A program made the position numbers and the translations under genes. Positions 10,722 through 23,448 of a stretch of 64,000 nt of DNA are shown piece after piece. Positions within the stretch are counted from its first letter, which is position 1. Each line of letters opens with the position of its first letter. The DNA lies in contig NZ_JBNLBH010000108.1 in assembly GCF_050303215.1 (NCBI RefSeq), forward strand, positions 1-64,000, in the 5' to 3' direction. Under the pieces are notes generated by a model. That model saw nothing but the letters and a program-made list of their open reading frames with translations, made no database searches and was not told the origin of the DNA. This DNA comes from Haliangium sp050303215 (lineage in GTDB: Bacteria; Myxococcota_A; Polyangia; Haliangiales; Haliangiaceae).

Positions 10722-10818
10722 GGGTTCTGCTCGTGGTTTGGCGCCCAGACCACCGGCGCTCGCGCCAGGCGATGAACGGCGGCCCTGTCTACCACGCCGC
10801 TGGGTCGATGTACACTCG

Positions 10819-12438
10819 TCACTCTCCCGCGAGCCGAACCAACGCCTTGCGATCCACCTTGCCGTTGCGATTCCAGGGGAAGGTCTCCACCCACTCGAAG
10901 CGGGCCGGCACCATGTACGCCGGCAGGTGCTGGCGCAGGTACGCCTTGATCTCCTTGTCGGGGATGGGATCCGACGCCGCGATGACGAAGGCGACCAGGC
11001 GCTTGTCGTCGTAGGAGCGCTCGTGCACCACGACGATGGCCTGGCTGATGCCGTCGTGCTGCCTGAGCTGGGACTCGATCTCGCCCATCTCGATGCGAAA
11101 GCCGTGGATCTTGACCTGGCCGTCCCTGCGGCCGACGAAGTCCACGGTGCCGTCGGGCAGGTACTTGGCGAGGTCCCCGGAGCGATACAAGCGCTCGTCG
11201 GGGGGCAAGGAGGGCACTCCTGTGATGAAGCGCTCGCTGGTCAACACCGGCTGATTGACGTACCCCCGCGCCAACCCCGGCCCGCCGATGTAGATCTCTC
11301 CGATCTCGCCCACCGGGGTCCGCTGGAGCTGCTCGTCCAATACGTACACCTGGGTGTTCGCGATAGGGCGCCCGAGCGGGATGGTCGTGGCGTCCGCTGG
11401 GAGCTCGTGCACCGGGTGGTAGGTCGCGAAGGTCGTGGCCTCGGTGGGCCCATACATGCTGATGATTTCGGTGTTGGGCAGCGTCGCCAACGCCTTGCGC
11501 ATGTGGGCCACCGAGTGGGCCTCGCCGCCGGTCAGCACCTGCTTCACCCCGGCCAAGATCTCGGGCTTCTCGTCGATGATGGTGTTGAACAGGGCGGTGG
11601 TGATGAACAAGGTGGTGACCTGGTAATCCGCGAGCGCAGCGCCCAGCTTCCCCAAGGTGGGCAAGCTGTCCTGAAACAGGGCGCAGCGCCCGCCGTGCAG
11701 CAGGGGCCCCCAGATCTCGAAGGTCGCCGCGTCGAAGGGCGCGGGCGCGAGCTGCAACACGACCCGGGTCGGGTCCAGGCGCACGTAGCGGATCCCAAAC
11801 AGCAGGCGCGCCACCGCCCGATGAACGATGGCGACGCCCTTGGGGTTGCCGGTGGAGCCCGAGGTGTAGTTGACATACACCAAGCTGTCGGCGTGGCCGC
11901 GCGGAGGTGGATCCGACTCGCTGTAGCTCTGGAACGGAGGCCCGTCGCCGTCGAGCGCGAGCATCTCGGTGTCGCGAGCGGCACCGTCGCCAAGCGTGGG
12001 CATGCGGTCGATGAAGCGCTGGTGGGTGAGCAGGGTCGACACCTGGGCCTCGTCCAGCATGTAGGCCAGGCGCGCCGCCGGGTAGCCTGGGTCGAGGGGG
12101 AGGTAGGCCCCCCCGGCCTTCAAGATCGCCAACATGGCGATCACCAGGTCGATGGAGCGCTCCAGCCACACGCCGACGATGGTGTCCTCGCCCACGCCGC
12201 GCTCGATCAGGTAGTGGGCCAGGCGGTTGGCCCGCGCGTTGAGCTCGCGGTAGGTGACCTGAACCTCGCCGCGGACCAGGGCCACGGCGTCGGGAGTGCG
12301 CGCGACCTGCTCGGCGAACAGCGCGTGCACCGTCTTGCGATCGGGGTAGGCGACGCGGGTGTCGTTCAGATCCGGCATCGTCACGCCGGACGCCGCAGTG
12401 GCCGACGCCCGGGTGTGAGAGTCAGTGTCAGTGCCCAT
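10819..12438 (-). CDS. Stand-alone NRPS adenylation domain
   Basis: Activates an amino acid as aminoacyl-AMP and loads it on a carrier protein. The 539 residues hold one A domain with all core motifs: YTSGSTGNPKG (A3), FDAATFEIWG (A4), YGPTEAT (A5), YRSGDLAKYLPDG (A7), GRRDGQVKIHGFRIEMGEIE (A8) and NRNGKVDRK with the catalytic lysine (A10). No condensation, carrier or thioesterase domain is fused. Aligning A4-A5 by eye to GrsA gives the pocket code D-A-F-F-L-G-M-T-F-K, close to codes for Val/Ile. GGGAG-like sequence precedes the ATG at 12438. Architecture and neighbours match stand-alone A proteins that feed aliphatic halogenases (BarD, KtzB, CmaA type). The exact substrate needs assay. Confidence 0.93.
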   Translation of the reverse strand: MGTDTDSHTRASATAASGVTMPDLNDTRVAYPDRKTVHALFAEQVARTPDAVALVRGEVQVTYRELNARANRLAHYLIERGVGEDTIVGVWLERSIDLVIAMLAILKAGGAYLPLDPGYPAARLAYMLDEAQVSTLLTHQRFIDRMPTLGDGAARDTEMLALDGDGPPFQSYSESDPPPRGHADSLVYVNYTSGSTGNPKGVAIVHRAVARLLFGIRYVRLDPTRVVLQLAPAPFDAATFEIWGPLLHGGRCALFQDSLPTLGKLGAALADYQVTTLFITTALFNTIIDEKPEILAGVKQVLTGGEAHSVAHMRKALATLPNTEIISMYGPTEATTFATYHPVHELPADATTIPLGRPIANTQVYVLDEQLQRTPVGEIGEIYIGGPGLARGYVNQPVLTSERFITGVPSLPPDERLYRSGDLAKYLPDGTVDFVGRRDGQVKIHGFRIEMGEIESQLRQHDGISQAIVVVHERSYDDKRLVAFVIAASDPIPDKEIKAYLRQHLPAYMVPARFEWVETFPWNRNGKVDRKALVRLAGE

Positions 12439-12471
12439 CGGATCTCCCTGTATGGCATCCTTGGCCCCGAC

Positions 12472-13230
12472 CTACCCCGCGCCAGCCTGGCCGAGGACCT
12501 CCCAGATGGTGGCGAGCACCTCGGCCTCGTCGCTGTGCAGGAAGAAGTGCTCCCCGGGGAAGGAATGAAACGAAAACTCGGCGCTGGTGTAGCGCCCCCA
12601 GTCGCGCATGCTCTCCGGGGGATCGATCTCGTCGCGCGCGCCGCTCAACGCCACGATCGGCACCGCGGTCGTGCGCTCTGAGACAACCCATTCCTGGTTG
12701 TGCAGCCCCATGTCGGCGCGCAACGTCGGCTCGAGCATCTCCATGATGCGTTGGTTCTCCAGAACCTCGGCGGGCGTGCCCTTCATCTTGCGCACCCGGC
12801 GAAAGAACTCGTCCCGAGGCACGAGGTGCAACTCGGGATCAGGCGGCGGGACGTGCGGACAGCGACACCCCGAGATGATCAGACGGGTGGGTGTCGGCTG
12901 GCCGTTGGCCTCGAAGTGTTTGGTCAGCTCGAGGGCGACCCGGGCTCCAAAGCTGTGACCGAAGAAGGCGTAGGGGCGGTCCAGGTGCGGCTCCAGCGCC
13001 GCCGCGGTCGCGTCCAGCAGCGCCGTCCAGTCCGTAAACGCGGGCTCTGTCAGCCTCCGATCCCGACCGGGAAGCCGGATGCCGACCACCTCCACGCCGT
13101 CTGGAGCCGACTGGGCCCAGCCGCGGAAGATGTTCGGCGTGCCCCCAGCGTAGGGGAGGCAGAAGAGCTTCAGGTGTGAGTGCTCACGTCGGAGCGGGCG
13201 CAGAAACCAACGTTTCTCCTGAGAGACCAC
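12472..13230 (-). CDS. Type II thioesterase (alpha/beta hydrolase)
   Basis: A free-standing hydrolase of 252 aa that removes acyl groups from carrier proteins. LFCLPYAGGT near the start is typical of the family, GHSFGA holds the nucleophile (S93), the acid is probably D200 (ALSGARDE) and the histidine is H228 (PGEHFFL). Because the nucleophile is serine rather than the cysteine of SyrC/CmaE-type aminoacyl shuttles, hydrolytic release or proofreading is the better prediction. The start is a GTG at 13230 with GAGGA directly adjoining it, an unusually short spacing. It lies 13 bases after the carrier-protein stop and 33 bases before the adenylation gene, consistent with one operon. Confidence 0.9.
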   Translation of the reverse strand: MVSQEKRWFLRPLRREHSHLKLFCLPYAGGTPNIFRGWAQSAPDGVEVVGIRLPGRDRRLTEPAFTDWTALLDATAAALEPHLDRPYAFFGHSFGARVALELTKHFEANGQPTPTRLIISGCRCPHVPPPDPELHLVPRDEFFRRVRKMKGTPAEVLENQRIMEMLEPTLRADMGLHNQEWVVSERTTAVPIVALSGARDEIDPPESMRDWGRYTSAEFSFHSFPGEHFFLHSDEAEVLATIWEVLGQAGAG

Positions 13231-13243
13231 TCCTCACACCAAC

Positions 13244-13540
13244 CTAGCTCGCCCCGGCCGAGGTCGCGATCTCGACGACGAGTTGCCCGAGCTGTCCGGT
13301 CGAGAACAACGCCTCGGGCGATAGCGCGTTCTCACCGTAGACTGCCTCGACACGCGCTAACAGCTTGATCGCCGTCAGCGAGGTCCCTCCCAAGTCGAAA
13401 AAGTCTGACTCGGTCTGGATGTCGTCTGTCTCGAGTAGCTCGCGCCAGGTGGCGACGAGGAATGCCTCGATGGCCTCGGTGCTGCGGTGCGAGATGCCCT
13501 GGTTCATGGAAACGTGCTCTTGGGTGGCTTGTTGGATCAT
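13244..13540 (-). CDS. Free-standing peptidyl carrier protein
   Basis: Carries the aminoacyl group on a phosphopantetheine arm. The 98-residue protein has the attachment motif FFDLGGTSLTAIK, with S54 as the modified serine. It is the only carrier domain in the cassette, so it is the probable substrate platform for the halogenase. The ATG at 13540 has AGAGGG 7 bases upstream. A second in-frame ATG at 13564 overlaps the halogenase stop as ATGA and could serve for translational coupling. There is no fused adenylation or condensation domain, matching the discrete carrier proteins (BarA, KtzC, CmaD type) used for modifying amino acids before they enter a pathway. Confidence 0.92.
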   Translation of the reverse strand: MIQQATQEHVSMNQGISHRSTEAIEAFLVATWRELLETDDIQTESDFFDLGGTSLTAIKLLARVEAVYGENALSPEALFSTGQLGQLVVEIATSAGAS

Positions 13541-13560
13541 CGAATTCCCTCTGTCTGCTG

Positions 13561-14523
13561 TCATTGCGTGGCCGCGCGTGGCCGGCACTGAAATTTCTCA
13601 CCGTCGACGTCGTGCGTCGCCAGCGGGTTGTGGCCAAAGTCGTCCTCCCCTGCCACCAGCACCGCACGGTAGTTGTCCAGCGAGGCCTTGCCCCCGAACT
13701 CATCTAACGTGTCCGAGTACGGGTAAATCCGGACCGACGTGGGGACGTAGCGAGCGGAGAAGCCGAGCCTCATCTTCTTGGTGTTGCCGCTGTGCGGGTG
13801 CGACGCGTGCAGCAGCGTGGACCAGAAGATGACGAACTCACCCGGCTCCAAGATCAACGACACCGCCTTGGACTCGTCGGGGCGCCAGTCGGGATCGACT
13901 TGGAGCTGCCGGTAGTCGTACCCGAAGAACCCGCGCCTGGTCCCGCCCTTGTCGAGCCGGTTGATGCGGGTGTCGTCGTAGTCCATGACCTTGTTCTCGT
14001 CGTAGTAGATCGTGCGGTGCGAGCCGGGTATCACTTGGAGACAACCATTCTCAATCGTAGACTCGGTGAAGGCTGTCCAGACGGTCAACGCGCCCCGCCC
14101 GCCGGAGCCTTCCGGCCACACGATCTGAGGTTGTTTCGACGTGGTCACGTTGGCGAAGGTGCCCGCCTGATGCCAATCCGTGCCTTCGTCACCGGGGTAC
14201 TTGGGAAAGAACTCGGTACGCCAACACACGACATCAGGGCCGAGAATGCTAGCGACGCGGTCTACGATCTCGGGCCGGCAGATGTGTCGGGCCAGGAAAG
14301 GCACATCGAAGTGCCGATCATAGTTGGCCAGGTTGGTAACTCCAGATACGGCTTCTTTGCTCCTAAAGATAGCCTTCTTGGTGTCCAGCAGCCGCGGGCG
14401 GAGCTTTCGGAGCGCAGCTTCCATGTCCTGGGGCTCATACACTCGAAATGGGCCTGCGATGCCACGCTCGTGGAACTGCGCGAGTTCCTCGTCGGTGAGC
14501 GCAAAACGTTGAGAAGCCGTCAC
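13561..14523 (-). CDS. SyrB2-type Fe(II)/2-oxoglutarate-dependent aliphatic halogenase
   Basis: Predicted to chlorinate (or brominate) an unactivated carbon of an amino acid bound to the carrier protein, using Fe(II), 2-oxoglutarate, O2 and halide. The protein has 320 residues, close to SyrB2 (about 310). The facial triad of hydroxylases, His-x-Asp/Glu...His, is changed to His-x-Ala: TDWHQAGTFAN places H118 and A120, leaving a halide site on iron; the distal ligand is H239 in STLLHASHPHSG. R258 in GFSARYVP matches the 2-oxoglutarate-binding arginine of SyrB2. Long blocks such as RRGFFGYDYRQLQ also match SyrB2 as I recall it. The start is a GTG at 14523 with GAGGGAAG 5 bases before it. It is the first gene of the cassette. 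Hydroxylase activity is unlikely without the acidic ligand. Confidence 0.93.
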   Translation of the reverse strand: MTASQRFALTDEELAQFHERGIAGPFRVYEPQDMEAALRKLRPRLLDTKKAIFRSKEAVSGVTNLANYDRHFDVPFLARHICRPEIVDRVASILGPDVVCWRTEFFPKYPGDEGTDWHQAGTFANVTTSKQPQIVWPEGSGGRGALTVWTAFTESTIENGCLQVIPGSHRTIYYDENKVMDYDDTRINRLDKGGTRRGFFGYDYRQLQVDPDWRPDESKAVSLILEPGEFVIFWSTLLHASHPHSGNTKKMRLGFSARYVPTSVRIYPYSDTLDEFGGKASLDNYRAVLVAGEDDFGHNPLATHDVDGEKFQCRPRAATQ

Positions 14524-14665
14524 GATACTTCCCTCACTTCTGTAGGGTGGAGCATGGTTCATCCGCCTGTGTGTATTCACGAGGCGAGAACTTTCGATTT
14601 CGCCGTTGATCACTCGGTGCGCTTCATTGGACGGGCGCTACCGAACCTAAGCAGCAGCGCGAGGT

Positions 14666-14678
14666 CTATTCCGAATAG
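14666..14678. promoter_or_regulatory. Palindrome upstream of the halogenase gene
   Basis: CTATTC-C-GAATAG is a perfect inverted repeat with 6-base arms, about 145 bases upstream of the halogenase start. Its place in the operon's leader suggests an operator, but no regulator is identified. Confidence 0.4.
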
Positions 14679-14701
14679 CAACGTGTACTCTTCGTTACCG
14701 A

Positions 14702-14715
14702 TGCCGTTTACGGCA
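14702..14715. promoter_or_regulatory. Second palindrome upstream of the halogenase gene
   Basis: TGCCGT-TT-ACGGCA is a perfect inverted repeat with 6-base arms, 23 bases from the previous palindrome. The two sites differ in sequence, so they need not bind the same protein. Operator function is inferred from position only. Confidence 0.4.
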
Positions 14716-15602
14716 GGACATTTCAGCACAGTTGTTTTTTTGTTAACATACAGCATTGCTCCACGCAAGCACTAATAATGAACTTCGATGACGCTGATTG
14801 CTTCTTCGAATTGTGCCGCTGCACGTCTGTCTCTGTTCCTGCACCGGCTGACGCAGGTAAATCGGGCTCGCGATGCCTCATAGGTACTTCTCGCCGCGAT
14901 GGCGTCGTGCGCAAGCACCTTAGTTGCAGATCCGACCCAGCCTGCTCCAGAGGCGGTATGACCTTGAGGATCCGACAGGGCCCGTGTTTACACGGCTCGC
15001 CAAGCGGCCATGTCGATGTGCTTGCGCTCAGGAGTTAGAGGGCCATATTTGTTCGTATGCGAGCTAACTCCGCGCATTTCGGTAATTCGGAGATACCCGA
15101 CGAAGCGCGCCCCAGCGGCGCCGCCGAAGCGCACGCGGGCGATGTTGCGGTGTGAATGAGAGCGCCGACTCGCCAGCGGCGATGCGCCATATCACCCATG
15201 TTGGGCCTGCCTCGCGCGCGACGAAGTCGAGGGATTGCGCCGCCGCGCTCGGCCTCGTGCGACCGGCGGTCAACAGTGACGACCTCTGCTACTCACCCGA
15301 TGGCCGGGTCACCCAGATATCCAAGGCGTCCTTCGACCTGGTCCTGGCCGAGTTGGGGCGCGGCGCAGCGGCCCCTGCATGATCGAAATCCCAACGCGGC
15401 AGCGCTGCCGCCGGTCGGGCAACCGGAGACCGTACGCCGGCAGAGCACCGCGGTGGCCATCATCGTCACAGTCCTGTTGCAATCAAGCCGCACGGAGGTT
15501 GGGTCGGGTTCAGCTCAGCCGCTCATGACCTCACCGGCACGCCTGGACAGGACGCGCGCAGACCAAGCGCGCAAACACCTCGATCCTCGAACGGTGCCGC
15601 GG

Positions 15603-19649
<4,047 letters not shown>

Positions 19650-20009
19650 GTGTGGGTCCTCGGCTCGGGGAAGGGGGTGAGGATCTCGATCCTCGCGGCG
19701 TCGATCGTTGCCACCACCACAGCCGACTCTAGCCCAACTTCCGCGGGGTGCGAGGCTCGGGTCAGTGCTTTCACGGGCTGTCGAGGAGAACGCTGTCGTG
19801 GCTCCAGACGCCCACGGGGCTCTATCGACACGGCGCGAGGAGCGCTGAGGACGGGCCGGTTTCGGCCCCCGCGCAACGCCGCCGGTGGAGATGAATCGGG
19901 CGCCAGGCGCTGGAATGGGGAGGTCGGACGCCTGCGCGAGCGCCGTGCGAGCGGGCACGACGGCGGAGCGACGTCCCCCGACCGCTCGCGCCGGCCGCGG
20001 CGAGGGACC
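19650..20009. other. Intergenic region upstream of the large kinase
   Basis: About 360 bases between the thioredoxin lipoprotein stop and the kinase start, both minus strand. It contains a TAGAGT box (19726-19731, minus strand) that could be the kinase -10, giving a leader of about 75 bases, and a palindrome described separately. I see no gene in it. Confidence 0.4.
19679..19694. promoter_or_regulatory. Palindrome in the leader of the large kinase gene
   Basis: GAGGATC-TC-GATCCTC has perfect 7-base arms and lies 30 bases upstream of the kinase start, downstream of the putative -10 box. It may be a repressor site. A two-base loop makes an RNA hairpin less likely. Confidence 0.4.
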
Positions 20010-20486
20010 TCACAAGGTGCCGACGGCCTCCAACGCCAGCGCGCCGGTGCGCTCGGCCTCGGTCCCGGGCAGGTCGTGCAGCAGCGTCCCATCGGGGCCG
20101 TAGATGCGCACATGGGGCAGATTGCGAACCCCGTAGCGCTCGACCACGTCGGGCACGTCGGCCGAGCCGACGTCGATCTTGCGCACCGCAATGCGCGCCT
20201 CGCCCGCGATCTCGCCGGCCAGCTTCTTCTCCAGCGCTTTGCAGGGTGCGCACCAGTCGGCGTAGAAGTCGATGACGGTGACCTTGCCCGGCACCAGGGC
20301 CTGCTCGACCGAGATCAGCTCGCCGGTGGTGTTGGCGACCTGGAACTGGGTCCCTTCGCCGGTTGCGGCCACGGGCGAGTCGGCACCGGCAGACGGGGCC
20401 GGCGCGGGCTCGGAGCGCGAGGCGCAGGCGGCCACGAGTGAGAGACAGAGGGCAAGGCCCGTACATGCGATGGCGAACTTGCTCAT
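20010..20486 (-). CDS. Thioredoxin-fold lipoprotein
   Basis: A periplasm-facing thiol-disulfide oxidoreductase of 158 aa. The signal peptide ends in a lipobox (SLVAAC, lipidated C21), so the protein is membrane-anchored. After a short Ala/Pro linker comes one thioredoxin domain with the active site WCAPC (C79, C82) and the cis-proline region NLPHVRIY. WCAPC is typical of TlpA/DsbD-C-like reductants rather than cytoplasmic thioredoxin. It may reduce or assemble envelope proteins, possibly c-type cytochromes, but no partner gene adjoins it. It lies between two minus-strand signalling and chaperone genes with its own spacing on each side. Confidence 0.88.
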   Translation of the reverse strand: MSKFAIACTGLALCLSLVAACASRSEPAPAPSAGADSPVAATGEGTQFQVANTTGELISVEQALVPGKVTVIDFYADWCAPCKALEKKLAGEIAGEARIAVRKIDVGSADVPDVVERYGVRNLPHVRIYGPDGTLLHDLPGTEAERTGALALEAVGTL

Positions 20487-20612
20487 GTCCCTGATGTAGC
20501 AGATCCCGGCCAGAAGCGGCGACGCGGACGCGCGCCCCCTTGGGCGGCGCGAGCGCGACCCGGCCCGCAGGCACCCGCGGGCACGGCTCGACCCACGCCC
20601 GGCGAGGGCAGC

Positions 20613-22177
<1,565 letters not shown>

Positions 22178-22181
<4 letters not shown>

Positions 22182-23365
22182 CGCATGGTCCTGGGCGGGA
22201 TGCCGTCGTGCTGGCCCCGCGCGCGCAGGGCCTCGAGCGCCTCGTGGGCCTCGTTGCAGTCGCGGTCGTGGGCCAGGGCGGCGTCGAACTGGGTCACCGC
22301 GGCCATGTCCTCCCCCGCCGCCATCAGCTCGCGACCGCTGATCACGTGGTACAGCGCCCGCATGCGCCGGTTGCGGGGATCGAAGTGGAGCGCGGCGGCC
22401 ACGTGCTCACGAGCCTCTTCGAACCGGCTGGCGCCGAGCAGGGACAGGATCTCGCTCTCAGCGCTCGGGGCCGCGGCGTCGCTCTCGCCCCAGTCGTTGG
22501 AGGGCGCGCGCACGCGGGTCTCGCCGTCGGGCGCCGCGGCCTCGAGGTCGTCGAAACCGATCATCCAGCCGTCCTGGGGGATCAGGGCCGGGCCGGCCAT
22601 GATCGCCGCGCCGGCCAGGACCAGGGCGTCGCGCATTCGATCGTAGGCTTTGTTGATATGAATGAACAGCTCTTGGGCCATATAGTTGATGGCCGGGGAG
22701 CGGAAGCGCGCGAACAGGTCGGGGTGAAAGTTCTTGGTGAGCTCGAAGTAGGCCCGCCGCACCGCCGCCGGGTCGGCCTCGGCCGCGACCGCGAGCACCT
22801 CGTGGGCGGCGCACTCACGCAAGCGCTTGAGCTCGCCCTCCAGGTACAAGAAGACGTCGCGCTCGTACTCGCTCACGTCTTCGGCCACGGGCACGACCGG
22901 GGGTTCGATGCGCTCGTCCACGGGCGCATCGTCGGGGCGCGAGACCGGCGGGACCGGGAAGCGGGTGGAGATCGAGGTCGGGGTCGGGGGTTCGGGCACC
23001 AGCTCGGGCTCGGCCGTCGACGGCGCGATCGGCGCCGGTACCGTCGCCGGCTGGGGCTCGGCCGCCCCCGCCACCCGGGCCTTGAGCCGGCCGAGTAGCT
23101 CGCTGTCGAGCCCGTGCAGGAACAGCCGGATGGCCGCACGCCCACCCTCCGGTGCGCTCACGTCCAGCACGGTGCCGTCGATGGCGATGAGGTCGCCGTC
23201 GGGAAGCTCCAGCCCCAGCGAGATCCGGTCCTGCGGCTCAGGGTGGAACGGTACCCGCAACGTCAAGGTCCGGTCCTTGCGCAGCTTGCGGCTATAGAAG
23301 GCCTCGACGTGGCGCCACGTCGGACATCTGACCTTCAGGGTGCGCACGCGACCCGACGATAGCAT
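22178..23365 (-). CDS. PilZ-like/DnaJ-domain fusion protein
   Basis: A 395-aa co-chaperone-like protein. Residues 7-100 resemble the PilZ-type domain of myxobacterial proteins (LKVRCPTWRHVEAFYSRKLR, then RISLGLELPDGD). A proline-rich linker follows, then a J-domain-like segment at about 185-240 (HEVLAVAAEADPAAVRRAYF followed by KNFHPD, where HPD is the Hsp70-stimulating motif), and TPR-like helices at the end. HPD implies that it activates the overlapping Hsp70. PilZ domains often bind c-di-GMP, but the RxxxR motif is not evident here. Start: the ATG at 23365, or a GTG at 23347 that begins exactly at the PilZ domain and has TATCGT 8 bases upstream. Confidence 0.85.
23356..23361 (-). promoter_or_regulatory. 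Possible leaderless -10 box for the PilZ-DnaJ gene
   Basis: TATCGT ends 8 bases before an in-frame GTG (23347). If used, translation would start at that GTG and not at the ATG at 23365, which lies outside such a transcript. Confidence 0.35.
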
Positions 23366-23448
23366 GGTTGGCAGGCACGCGCCGAGGGATGGAGGCGTGA
23401 AGCGGCTCGGATCGATATCCGAGCGCGGGCCGGGCGCTGCCCGCCGGG

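Larger units (their letters stand above)
14524..15602. other. Non-coding, relatively AT-rich region upstream of the halogenase
   Basis: About 1.08 kb between the halogenase start and the stop of the large kinase gene, both on the minus strand. From about 14520 to 15060 the sequence is visibly richer in A and T than the surroundings, including a run of seven T at 14735-14741. I see only short frames without supporting features, no tRNA and no transposase remnant. The part from 15060 to 15602 returns to high GC and also holds no convincing gene. The promoter of the halogenase operon should be here, but I could not fix clear -35/-10 boxes. Confidence 0.6.

Noticed and set aside
12472..13230. The thioesterase considered as a SyrC/CmaE-type aminoacyl shuttle
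   Set aside because: The nucleophile is Ser (GHSFGA), while those shuttles use Cys; hydrolase is the better call.
14723..14914. A 63-codon minus-strand frame upstream of the halogenase that could be a leader peptide or small gene
   Set aside because: It has no ribosome site, atypical codon use and no recognisable features; it lies in the AT-rich leader and reads as chance.
15152..15382. A 76-codon plus-strand frame in the gap before the large kinase
   Set aside because: No start signal, no domain and codon use unlike the neighbours.
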